Assembly (NCBI GenBank): GCA_964560495.1
Contig: CAZLMM010000008.1
Location: 1 to 64,000 of the forward strand
DNA length: 64,000 nt
Source: UBA5069 sp964560495
Lineage (GTDB): Bacteria; Chloroflexota; Anaerolineae; Caldilineales; Caldilineaceae
Reading direction: 5' to 3'
Below are positions 33,466 to 41,579 of this stretch, piece by piece; position 1 is the first letter of the stretch; every line of letters starts with the position of its first letter. The notes under the pieces were generated by a model that was not told the DNA's origin, ran no database searches, and was given only the letters and a program-made list of their open reading frames with translations. A program made the translations under genes and the position numbers.

Positions 33466-35113
33466 ACTCTATCGTCAAACCATGCGGCTCCACAGGCAAC
33501 GAAACAAAGAAAGTGGTTCCTTTCCCAGCCTCGCTCCGCGCCCAGATGTCGCCGCCGTGAGCATCGACGATGGCCTTGCACAAAAAGAGACCTAAACCGG
33601 CGCCAGCGGTGTTGCGCCGCAAGCTGGAATCCACCCGGTAGAAGCGGTCGAAGATATATGGCAGATCGTCCATCGGAATGCCGATGCCCTGGTCTGCAAC
33701 ATAGAGGATGACCCGTGCACTGCCCTTGACCGCATCATTCCAGCCGCCTACGCGGATCATGCCGCCGTTGGGCGAATACTTGATCGCATTGCCGATGAGG
33801 TTGGTCAACACCTGGCGCAGTCGCTCTTCGTCCGCCCAAATGGTGGGCATGAACATGGGAAAATCCACCTCGAAGCGATGGTTCTGTGTCTGCGTGCGAT
33901 AGGCGGCGACCACTTTGCCCACCAGATTGGGCAGATTGACGTCAGCGTAATCCAGATGCAGGCCGCCAGCCTGAATGCGGCTCACATCGAGCAGATTATT
34001 GATCAACGATTCCAGTCGATCTGCTTCCTCCTCAATGATCGCCAGGCTTTGACGCGCCGTTTCGCCATCCCACACTGCGTCTGGCCGCGCCAGGGTCTGC
34101 GCATACCCCTTGATCAGCGCCACCGGCGTCTTGAGTTCATGGCTGATGATGGAGGTGAAAGTCGACTTGATCTCCTCTTCTTCGCGAAAGCGTGTGATGT
34201 CATGAATGTTGACGATGATGTTGACCAGACGCCCCTTTTCATCTTCCAACGGAGAAAAGGTCACAGCAACAGCCAGATGCTTCTTGCCGGGGCGCACCAG
34301 GTTCCCCTCGCAGCGCAGTTCTTGTGCGCCAGCAAAGTCCACGCCTTCTTCGCTTTGACACAAGTCTACCCCGACAACGTTCTCCAGGGGCAAAACATCC
34401 TGACAGGGCAATCCCTGCGCATCAGTGGAAACGACGCCGATCATCTCCTCCAACGCCTGATTGATGACCAACACACGGCGGTCGGCGTCCAAAATCATGA
34501 TGCCATCGGCGCTGTTCTCGATAATGGCTGCCAGCCGACTGCGTTCTGTCTCCAGTTGATGATACAGGCGTGCGTTGCGCACAGCAATGGCGGCCTGGTC
34601 GGCAAAGCCGCGCAAGAACTGCCAGTCAAGTTGGGTGAACGCATATTCGCTGCGAAAAAGATAGATGATACCCAGTAGAGTGTTCTCGACCAGCAGCGGC
34701 AGACCGACCACCTGACCGAGCGCGCCGCCGAGCCGTTCTTCCACCTGACGCACCCGGCCTTGCAGGTCGGCGAAATAGGGATCGAGCTGGGGGTCAAAGT
34801 TCGATTCATCGTCCTCTTGTAGAACAGGCGGCGCCTCTAGCAATGGGTCGAAGGCGGTCAACACCTGGGGCGGAATCCCATAATAGGCGCGAATCTGAAA
34901 GCGCGGCCTGACGATGGGCGCATCCAGCAGGTCGCTCTCTTCACGCGCCAACACGATCAGTCCAGCGCGACACCCCACCAACTCCGCCGCGCTGTTCAAG
35001 ATCAGCTTGAGCAGGCTGGGCAGATCAAGACTGGAAGTGAGCGCTCGGGTGATGCGCAACAGGTACTCGCGTTGGCGCAGTTGATAAGTGGCAACCAGCG
35101 CTGGATAGTTCAT
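33458..35113 (-). CDS. Cytoplasmic GAF-PAS sensor histidine kinase
   Basis: A 551-residue kinase without membrane segments. A GAF-like domain covers about 15-190 (ALTSSLDLPSLLKLIL, FADQAAIAVRNARLYHQL). A PAS domain covers about 195-315 (IIENSADGIMILDADRRVL). His325 in ISHELKTPVALIKGYAQ is the phosphorylation site and the ATPase domain follows (NLIGNAIKYSPNGG, DQGIGIP, AGLGLFLCKAIVDAHGG). No response regulator adjoins it. Its ATG overlaps the stop of the cytidine deaminase gene by 4 bp. Confidence 0.92.
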   Translation of the reverse strand: MNYPALVATYQLRQREYLLRITRALTSSLDLPSLLKLILNSAAELVGCRAGLIVLAREESDLLDAPIVRPRFQIRAYYGIPPQVLTAFDPLLEAPPVLQEDDESNFDPQLDPYFADLQGRVRQVEERLGGALGQVVGLPLLVENTLLGIIYLFRSEYAFTQLDWQFLRGFADQAAIAVRNARLYHQLETERSRLAAIIENSADGIMILDADRRVLVINQALEEMIGVVSTDAQGLPCQDVLPLENVVGVDLCQSEEGVDFAGAQELRCEGNLVRPGKKHLAVAVTFSPLEDEKGRLVNIIVNIHDITRFREEEEIKSTFTSIISHELKTPVALIKGYAQTLARPDAVWDGETARQSLAIIEEEADRLESLINNLLDVSRIQAGGLHLDYADVNLPNLVGKVVAAYRTQTQNHRFEVDFPMFMPTIWADEERLRQVLTNLIGNAIKYSPNGGMIRVGGWNDAVKGSARVILYVADQGIGIPMDDLPYIFDRFYRVDSSLRRNTAGAGLGLFLCKAIVDAHGGDIWARSEAGKGTTFFVSLPVEPHGLTIESH

Positions 35114-35523
35114 GACGCCCTGTCATCGTCGCTGGAAAGCAAACTGGAGCGCACAAAGGCGCCCGGCAACAACTCTGCGACGGTAGTGGTCTGCACCAAC
35201 CCCTGCTCGTCGCCAATGTAAACCATCATGTTCGGCCCCAGTTCCGCCATCACCTGACGGCAAACGCCGCAAGGGGTCCCCCCGTTGCGGGTGACAACTG
35301 CAATGGCCTGGAAATCTCGTTGACCCTGGGCAATCGCAGCGCCCAGGGCGACGCGTTCGGCGCATAGCGTGGCTGGATATGATGCATTTTCCACATTGCA
35401 CCCATAAATCACGCTGCCCTCTGCAGTCAGCAGCGCCGCGCCCACCAGATAGTTGCTGTAGGGGGCGTAGGCCTGCTGGCGCGCAATGCGGGCATGTTCG
35501 AGCAATTCGGTTGCTGTCGTCAT
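35110..35523 (-). CDS. cdd: Cytidine deaminase
   Basis: A 137-residue tetrameric-type enzyme converting cytidine and deoxycytidine to uridine forms in pyrimidine salvage. The zinc motif is CAE in LCAERVALG (Cys and Glu) with the second pair PCGVCRQ. YAPYSNYLVGAALLT is the substrate loop. ATG 35523 is preferred; the longer frame lacks similarity and AAGGTGAG lies upstream of this ATG. It is translationally coupled to the following histidine kinase gene although the functions seem unrelated. Confidence 0.93.
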   Translation of the reverse strand: MTTATELLEHARIARQQAYAPYSNYLVGAALLTAEGSVIYGCNVENASYPATLCAERVALGAAIAQGQRDFQAIAVVTRNGGTPCGVCRQVMAELGPNMMVYIGDEQGLVQTTTVAELLPGAFVRSSLLSSDDDRAS

Positions 35524-35788
35524 AATTACCTGGCTCACCTTCTGTAGGCAAAGACGAGGGAGAAAGAAGACATCGAGATTATACAGGGAGCACGGAACAT
35601 GGAGCAAGCGGCGCACAAAGAAGGGGAGCAGTTCAAGTTGAGAGTGAGCAATCTCACAAAGAACAAACCGTTCCGGTCTATCAATTGCTTCCATATCGAA
35701 TCTTTTCTTGCCAATGCTGCTCCTGTGCTACAATTTTCTCCCTAATGAATTTGTATTCTCCCGCCCGTTTTGAGATTTGGAGCTTTTC

Positions 35789-37372
35789 ATGAGTCACTCG
35801 CCTCTTTCTTCTCGTCTAACCCCACCCCGTAGACTTCTCATTGGCATCACGCTAGTTTTGGTCATGGCTTTGTTAACGTTCTCTGCGTGCGCTGCACCGT
35901 CAACCGTGCAGCCGACGGTCAGCGCGCCGCAACAGCCTACGGCCACAGACGAACCGACGACGCCCGAAGCAACAGAAACTCCAGTAGAAGAAGCAAGCGC
36001 GCCGGCAGCCGAATCCGCAGTCATTACCTCTACAGGTGAGACCTCCACAACCGCAGCCGAATCCGAAGTTATTACTGCTACAGATGAGACGACCACAACT
36101 GCGGCCGCCGCACCTGTGACCCTACAATTCAACGTGGGCGGCGAATATCATGGCATTCCCGTCGGCTTTACGTCGGAAGGCAATCCTTTCCGCGGCAGCC
36201 CGGATGCTCCTGTCACCATGTTCGAGTATAGCGACTTCCAGTGCCCCTTCTGTGTGCGCTATTTTGTCCAGACAGAACCGGCCATCAACGAGTCCTATGT
36301 ACGCGATGGCAGGCTCAACGTAGTCTTCATGGATTTCCCCTTGGTGCAGCTTCACCCTAATGCGCCGGCCGCCCATGCAGCTTCGTTGTGCATCGCCGAC
36401 CAGGGCATCGAACTTTATTGGAATATGCACGACCAGATCTTTCGTTCACAAAGTGAATGGAGCAACTCCTTAGATCCTGCGCTCGTCTTCGAACGTCTGG
36501 CTGGCGAGGTAGGCGGTGATGTAGACGCTTTCAAGGAGTGCGTCGCCAGCGCAGTGAAGAACCCCATTGTGGACGGACGCGTGGCTGCCGCCGCCGCGCT
36601 GGGCTTTTCGGGCACACCCAGCTTCCGTTTTGTCAACAACGCCAGCGGCGAGAGCTTCGATCTCGTTGGCGCACAACCCTTTGATCAATTCGCCGTCACC
36701 ATCGACGCCATGGTTGCAGGAGAGACGCCAGCCAGCGCACAGCAAGAGCAACAGCAAGGCTCCGACGAAATACCCTTCTGGGCGACGGCGGAAGGTCTGG
36801 CTCTCGACCCAGACCGCCCCGGCTACACCGTAGCCGGCGATCAGACCCGCGGCGATCCCAATGCACTACTCACAGTCGTCGAATTCTCCGACTTCCAATG
36901 CCCCTATTGCAAACGCCATTCTCTGGAAAGCCAGCCGGCGTTGGATGAAAAGTATGTTGACTCGGGTAAGGTGCGGTGGGTTTTCAAGCATTTCCCCCTG
37001 AACATCCACCCGCAGGCGCCGGCTGCTGGCGTCGCCGCCGAATGCGCATCCGAACAAGATATGTTCTGGGAGATGCACGAGCTGCTCTTCGAGCGTTCCG
37101 CCGATTGGTCCATCAGCGATCCCAATCCTGTCTTTTTGGGGTTGGCGGGTGAATTGGGTCTTGACGCGGACGCATTTCAGGCTTGTCTTGCAGACCCAGA
37201 GATGCAAGCGCGCGTTGATAGCGACCTGCAAGAAGGCGGACCCTACGTACGCGGCACTCCCACGTTTGTCGTGTTGGCCGGGCAGGGCGGTCAGATCATC
37301 CCTGGCGCTCTACCGCTTGAACGGTTTGAGGAATTTTTCGATCAGATCCTGGCCGAAGTGGGGGGATCATGA
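35789..37372 (+). CDS. Two-domain DsbA-like thiol-disulfide lipoprotein
   Basis: A 527-residue lipoprotein (lipobox FSAC, Cys34) with a Thr/Ala/Glu-rich linker of about 70 residues that contains a near-duplicated VITSTGETSTTAAES block. Two DsbA/Thioredoxin_4 domains follow. The first has CPFC (Cys152/155) in YSDFQCPFCVRYF and the second CPYC (Cys371/374) in FSDFQCPYCKRHS. It would act outside the membrane as disulfide oxidase or isomerase. GGAG precedes ATG 35789. Its stop overlaps by ATGA the start of the gene for a third DsbA-like domain. Confidence 0.9.
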   Translation: MSHSPLSSRLTPPRRLLIGITLVLVMALLTFSACAAPSTVQPTVSAPQQPTATDEPTTPEATETPVEEASAPAAESAVITSTGETSTTAAESEVITATDETTTTAAAAPVTLQFNVGGEYHGIPVGFTSEGNPFRGSPDAPVTMFEYSDFQCPFCVRYFVQTEPAINESYVRDGRLNVVFMDFPLVQLHPNAPAAHAASLCIADQGIELYWNMHDQIFRSQSEWSNSLDPALVFERLAGEVGGDVDAFKECVASAVKNPIVDGRVAAAAALGFSGTPSFRFVNNASGESFDLVGAQPFDQFAVTIDAMVAGETPASAQQEQQQGSDEIPFWATAEGLALDPDRPGYTVAGDQTRGDPNALLTVVEFSDFQCPYCKRHSLESQPALDEKYVDSGKVRWVFKHFPLNIHPQAPAAGVAAECASEQDMFWEMHELLFERSADWSISDPNPVFLGLAGELGLDADAFQACLADPEMQARVDSDLQEGGPYVRGTPTFVVLAGQGGQIIPGALPLERFEEFFDQILAEVGGS

Positions 37373-38160
37373 CCTTGCGTAATTGCTTGCTTCTATTCTG
37401 CCTGGTCGGCGCACTCACTCTCGCTGGCTGCGACCCGGCCTCCGCGCCGCCAATCCCAACCGCGACGGTCGCCGCGGCCGGGTCGCAGCCAACCGCGTCG
37501 CCCCAAGCAGAGACTCCTTCTCCATCCCCCACAGAGGAGTCTGCGGTTGCTGTGCTGCCGACAGCAACGCAAGCGCCGGCGCAGGTCGAATTACCGACAG
37601 CAACGCCGCCGCCCAATTGGTTGAAAAGCGCGTCCATTGAAGGGGATTACTATCTCCTCGGCAATCCTGCCGCGCCAGTGCGCCTGGTCGACTACTCGGA
37701 CTTCTTCTGAGGCGCCTGTCGCGCGCACGTGCTGCGCGTCGAGCCGGAAATTAAAGCAAATTACGTTGCTGCGGGGCAGGTGGCGTTGGCCTTCCATCAT
37801 GTCCTCGACCACGGCGCCGCCTCGCATCTGGCGCATCGCGCCGCCGAATGCGCTGGCGCACAAAACCCGCTGGCTTTCTGGCAACTCCACGATATGCTCT
37901 TTGAGCGTCAGGGAGAATTGTGGAATGCAACGATGGAAACCGTTGCGCTTCTAGCCAACGAGATCGGGTTGGACGAAACAGTGTTCCGCGCCTGTATGGA
38001 TGATCCTGCGATTGCCGCAAAGATCGAACGGATGGATCAGCAGCGGCGCAGCGCCGGGATTCGACTTCGCCCAAGTTTCGACCTCAACGGAAACATCATT
38101 TCCGGCGGCATCCCCTATCAACAATTTGCAGCCTTGCTCGATGACGTGTTGCCCCAGTAG
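37369..38160 (+). CDS. Probable selenoprotein: DsbA-like lipoprotein with Sec-Gly-Ala-Cys site
   Basis: A 264-codon frame is broken only by TGA at 37708-37710 (codon 114). Before it lie a lipoprotein signal (LTLAGC), a Pro/Thr linker and the start of a DsbA-like domain ending YSDFF. After it the frame stays open for 149 codons and continues the same fold (GACRAHVLRVEPEIKANYV, LAFWQLHDMLFERQGELW, GGIPYQQF). Aligned with YSDFQCPFC of the preceding gene, the TGA replaces the first cysteine of CxxC, giving UxxC. A hairpin with a GU-containing loop follows the TGA. Selenocysteine fits best; a Cys-to-stop mutation is the alternative. ATGA overlap couples it to the two-domain DsbA gene. Confidence 0.82.
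37711..37745 (+). promoter_or_regulatory. SECIS-like hairpin following the TGA codon
   Basis: Five C-G pairs join 37720-37724 to 37734-37738. After a bulged T at 37733, two more pairs (37725-37732, 37726-37731) close an ACGT loop at 37727-37730. The loop lies 17-20 nt after the TGA and holds GU, as in the bacterial SECIS that recruits SelB. GGC 37711-37713 can pair with GCC 37743-37745 as an outer stem. The region is GC-rich, so some pairing is expected by chance. Confidence 0.6.
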
Positions 38161-38253
38161 GTGGATGTCTCTCCTCTTCAGTAACCAAGGGTATCAAGCC
38201 GCTTGTATTGTCATGAACCGATGTAGTGAAGCAACAATCGTTTTCTTCCCATG

Positions 38254-38288
38254 CAAGTGACCGGCGATCTTGAATCGCCAGTCACTTG
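38254..38288 (+). terminator. hairpin after the selenoprotein gene
   Basis: Arms CAAGTGAC and GTCACTTG (38254-38261/38281-38288), extended by GGCGAT/ATCGCC inside, form a stable stem about 95 bp after the stop. A second stem follows at 38300-38340. Confidence 0.7.
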
Positions 38289-38299
38289 CGGGGCGCGCC

Positions 38300-38340
38300 G
38301 CCTGGGGCAAAGGACATGATTCTTGTTATTTGCCCCAGGC
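38300..38340 (+). terminator. second hairpin after the selenoprotein gene
   Basis: Exact 12-bp arms GCCTGGGGCAAA and TTTGCCCCAGGC at 38300-38311 and 38329-38340 with a 17-nt loop. Confidence 0.65.
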
Positions 38341-38864
38341 TATTTCCAAAGGTGTTCCAGGGTCTTCGTCAGTCACAACATTGTCAGCGTCTCTCAGAAG
38401 CCATCCTATTCATTTGAGTATCATTTCCTCTTTCATTATCTCTTATTTTTCTTCGTTATCGTAGACCCTGGGGAAACGGGGATATTTTCGCTTTCTGCGT
38501 GTGCTAATGCCCGTATATTGTGTCTTCGCTCCATTATGGGTGCAGATATGGTACATTTATAATGAGGCTGAATATCTGCTGCAAGGGGAGAGACAGGGGA
38601 CTTGTTCGAACAGGGACCTGAGCGGTCATTGTCGCTTTGCGATTTCCAGGGTCAGATATAGTATTTCCTTTGTCTGCCCCACCAATCGTGGGGGAATTGA
38701 ACCCTTGTTTTCCTTCATTGTTGGTTACGCTTTCCGCCTGTTTCCCCTATTCTTTTTCGGGCTTGATACGTGGTTATACACAAGGTTTTTGATATGCGAT
38801 CCCAGGGTTTTCCACATGGTTGCCCTGAGGTGTCTACCGAGGTTTTCCTAGAGGTTTTCTACAC
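38341..38864. other. AT-rich gene-poor spacer
   Basis: About 520 bp with lower GC than its neighbours and no convincing ORF. It holds a TATAAT at 38558-38563 without a good -35 and several GGTTTTC/AGGTTTT repeats between about 38790 and 38860. It may hold the htrA promoter or an unrecognised small RNA. I see nothing definite in it. Confidence 0.4.
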
Positions 38865-40142
38865 ATGCAACGAGCGCCTGTGATTCTCGCTGGATTGTTT
38901 GGGATGGTGTTTGTGCTTTTTTTGGGGTGCGGTTCGCTTGCCACAGTCGTGCAAACGGTCGTCGCCCCGACGCCACTTCCCACAGCGAGTCTTTCTGTTG
39001 AGCCTGTCCAGCCCTCCGACGTGGAGAGCAATGGTCAGGCCACTCTATCTCAACCGGTAGGTACAAGCGATCCTTCCGCTGCGCCCCCGGCCACAGCGCA
39101 GGAGGATGACAGCGACATACTGGCGCTCATCGACGCTGCCGGCCTCGATTTCGCCGAGCGGCGCATCATCGGCGTCTATGAGCGCGTTGCGCCGTCTGTG
39201 GTCAATATCACCACCCAGGTGCTGCGTCGAGATTTCTTCTTTGGCGTGGCGCCGGAAGAAGGATCGGGTTCCGGGTTTGTCCTGGACACCGAAGGGCGCA
39301 TTCTCACCAATTATCACGTAGTCAAGGGCGCCCAACGCATCGACGTCGTCTTTGGCAATGAACGGACGCTGCCGGCCCAGGTGATCGGCACAGACCCACG
39401 CAACGATCTCGCCTTGCTACGGGTCAGCGCCTCACCAGAGGAGTTGCACCCTGTCGAGCTAGGCAGTTCAGACGCCTTGCAGGTAGGGCAGTGGGCGATT
39501 GCCATCGGCAACCCCTTTGGTCAGTTCGACCGCACGCTGACGACCGGCGTGATCAGTGCGCTAAACCGAACCCTGGAAGGAGCAGACGGGCGAATGATCA
39601 CAGGCGTCATTCAGACAGATGCAGCCATCAATCGCGGCAACTCTGGCGGCCCCCTCCTCGACTCAAGCGGACGAGTGATCGGCATCAACACAGCGATCTT
39701 TAGCCCGACGGGTGCGAACGCCGGTGTGGGTTTCGCCGTGCCCGTAGACACGATCAAGCGCGTGCTGCCTGACCTGCTCGAGCTGGGCCGCTATCGCCAT
39801 CCCTGGCTGGGAGTGCGCTATGGCTATTCCATCACACCGGGTCTGGCCGAAATCCTCAAGCTGCCGGTCTCACAGGGCGTCCTTCTGGTTCAGCTTTACG
39901 AAGGAAGCCCATTGTTGCTGGCCGAAGTGCGTGGCGCGCAACGCGAGGCGGTCATCGGCAACCAGGTTGTCTATGTGGGCGGCGATATTCTGATGGAGAT
40001 CAACGGGCAGTCTGTCACAGCTGTAGAGCAACTCGATACGCTGCTGGAAGACAACTATCGTGTGGGAGACCTGGTGACGCTGCAACTGCTTCGTGACGGT
40101 CAGGAGTTTCAGGTGGAGGTGACGCTGACCGAGCAGCCATAA
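38865..40142 (+). CDS. HtrA/DegP-type serine protease lipoprotein with PDZ domain
   Basis: A 425-residue surface protease. A signal with lipobox LFLGC and a Ser/Pro/Thr linker (25-85) precede a trypsin-like domain. The catalytic triad is His151 (NYHVV), Asp181 (NDLALL) and Ser260 (RGNSGGP). A PDZ domain occupies about 320-425 (GGDILMEINGQSV). It would degrade or refold damaged exported proteins. AGAGG lies 8 nt before ATG 38865. Its position after the disulfide-exchange genes suggests a shared role in envelope protein quality control. Confidence 0.93.
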   Translation: MQRAPVILAGLFGMVFVLFLGCGSLATVVQTVVAPTPLPTASLSVEPVQPSDVESNGQATLSQPVGTSDPSAAPPATAQEDDSDILALIDAAGLDFAERRIIGVYERVAPSVVNITTQVLRRDFFFGVAPEEGSGSGFVLDTEGRILTNYHVVKGAQRIDVVFGNERTLPAQVIGTDPRNDLALLRVSASPEELHPVELGSSDALQVGQWAIAIGNPFGQFDRTLTTGVISALNRTLEGADGRMITGVIQTDAAINRGNSGGPLLDSSGRVIGINTAIFSPTGANAGVGFAVPVDTIKRVLPDLLELGRYRHPWLGVRYGYSITPGLAEILKLPVSQGVLLVQLYEGSPLLLAEVRGAQREAVIGNQVVYVGGDILMEINGQSVTAVEQLDTLLEDNYRVGDLVTLQLLRDGQEFQVEVTLTEQP

Positions 40143-40191
40143 ACCAACCGTGGGTCGCGGCAACCATACGTCGTCTCTGATCGACGGGTTT

Positions 40192-41541
40192 CTACACGAT
40201 GGCGGGCGGTGTATTGCCAGCTTCGAGGATGGCGCGGCGCACATTCACCAAGCCGAGCAGAATCAGGCCAGAGATGAAAAAGATGGCGACTGAGAGGATG
40301 GCAATGCGATAACTGTCGGTGAATTGCAGCGCCAGGCCAAAGACCAACGGCCCCAGCCAGCTCGTTCCTCGCTCACTCACTTCGTACAAACTAAAATATT
40401 CTGATTCCTGACCAGAAGGAATCATCTGGGAGAAAAGCGAACGGCTGAGCGCCTGACTTCCCCCAAGTACAATGCCGATTACTCCCCCCAGAATGAAGAA
40501 TTGTGCTACGGTCTCAAGCCAGGCGTAGGCATAGACCGATACGCCGAACCAAATGATGAGACTCAGCAGAATGGCGCGTTTCGTTCCCAACCAGCGCGCC
40601 AGATAGCCAAAACCCAGCGCGCCAAAAAAGGCCACGAATTGCACCATGAGGATCAGTTGGATCAAAGAGGATGTACTCATCCCCAGCTCTTCGCTGCCAA
40701 ATTGCGCCGAGAGCGCAATCACTGTCTGGATGCCATCGTTGTACAAAAGATAGGCCACCAGGAAGAGCAGGGTCTGAGGAAAGCGGGGTAGTCTGCGCAG
40801 TGTGTGCATCAACTGGCGGAAACCAACCGAAAGATAATTCGCCCCCGCGGGCAACTGCTTTGCGGCCTGACGAGTTTTCAGGCGGAGCAGCGGAATAATG
40901 GTGAAGACCGCCCACCACATTCCTGCGGAAGTCAACGAGATGCGCACGGCATGGCCAACGGAGATACCCAGTCCATCCGCCAAGAACTGGACGAAAACCA
41001 GGTTGATCAGCAACAACAAACCGCCGCCTAGATAGCCGAACGCCCACCCCTGAGATGAAATGCGGTCACGATCATCGGGGCTGGCAATATCTGGCAGATA
41101 GGCATTGTAGAAGACAATCGAGGCGCCAAAGCTGAGATTCGCCACAAGAAAGAGTAGACCGCCTAACAGATAGTTGTCGCCTTGGAGGAAGTACATCGCC
41201 ATCGTGGCGAATGCCCCAACATAGGCAAACACCCCCAGCATCCGTTTCTTCAAATGGGTGTAGTCGGCAATTGCGCCCAGGATGGGGAGAAAGAAGACCT
41301 GCAACACCACCGACAGCGAAACCATATAGGGGAAGAAGGAGTCAGCGTTGACCGGGACGCCCAGGGGATAGACATAGCCACTGGCGTCCGCTGCCGCTTC
41401 GCTGACAGCAGTAAGATAGGGACCGAGAAAGACTGTGACAACGGTTGTCGAAAAAGCCGAGTTGGCCCAATCGTAAAAATACCAGCCAATCTGTTCACGA
41501 CGGCTGTAGCCGGCTGGAATGGTGACGGCGTCTGCGCTCAT
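40192..41541 (-). CDS. UMF1-family MFS transporter
   Basis: A 449-residue transporter with about twelve membrane segments. The N-terminal YFYDWANSAFSTTVVTVFLG and LPDIASPDDRDRISSQGWA are hallmarks of the UMF1/Atg22-like branch of the major facilitator superfamily. In fungi the family exports amino acids from vacuoles; bacterial substrates are mostly unknown. It stands alone between htrA (convergent) and glyA (same strand, 38 bp apart), so it may be co-transcribed with glyA. Confidence 0.85.
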   Translation of the reverse strand: MSADAVTIPAGYSRREQIGWYFYDWANSAFSTTVVTVFLGPYLTAVSEAAADASGYVYPLGVPVNADSFFPYMVSLSVVLQVFFLPILGAIADYTHLKKRMLGVFAYVGAFATMAMYFLQGDNYLLGGLLFLVANLSFGASIVFYNAYLPDIASPDDRDRISSQGWAFGYLGGGLLLLINLVFVQFLADGLGISVGHAVRISLTSAGMWWAVFTIIPLLRLKTRQAAKQLPAGANYLSVGFRQLMHTLRRLPRFPQTLLFLVAYLLYNDGIQTVIALSAQFGSEELGMSTSSLIQLILMVQFVAFFGALGFGYLARWLGTKRAILLSLIIWFGVSVYAYAWLETVAQFFILGGVIGIVLGGSQALSRSLFSQMIPSGQESEYFSLYEVSERGTSWLGPLVFGLALQFTDSYRIAILSVAIFFISGLILLGLVNVRRAILEAGNTPPAIV

Positions 41542-41579
41542 GGGCGACCTCGATGTGCGTGAACGGACTGGCTGATTTG

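Noticed and set aside
37729..38160. separate thioredoxin-like gene starting after the TGA
   Set aside because: It would start inside the domain without its active site and without a ribosome site; reading through the TGA gives a whole domain.
38323..38562. 79-codon open frame in the spacer before htrA
   Set aside because: It has no ribosome site, a composition unlike coding DNA here and partly lies in hairpins.
38695..38712. GGGTTCAATTCCC on the minus strand, similar to a tRNA T-arm
   Set aside because: No acceptor stem, D-arm or anticodon arm could be placed around it at tRNA spacing.
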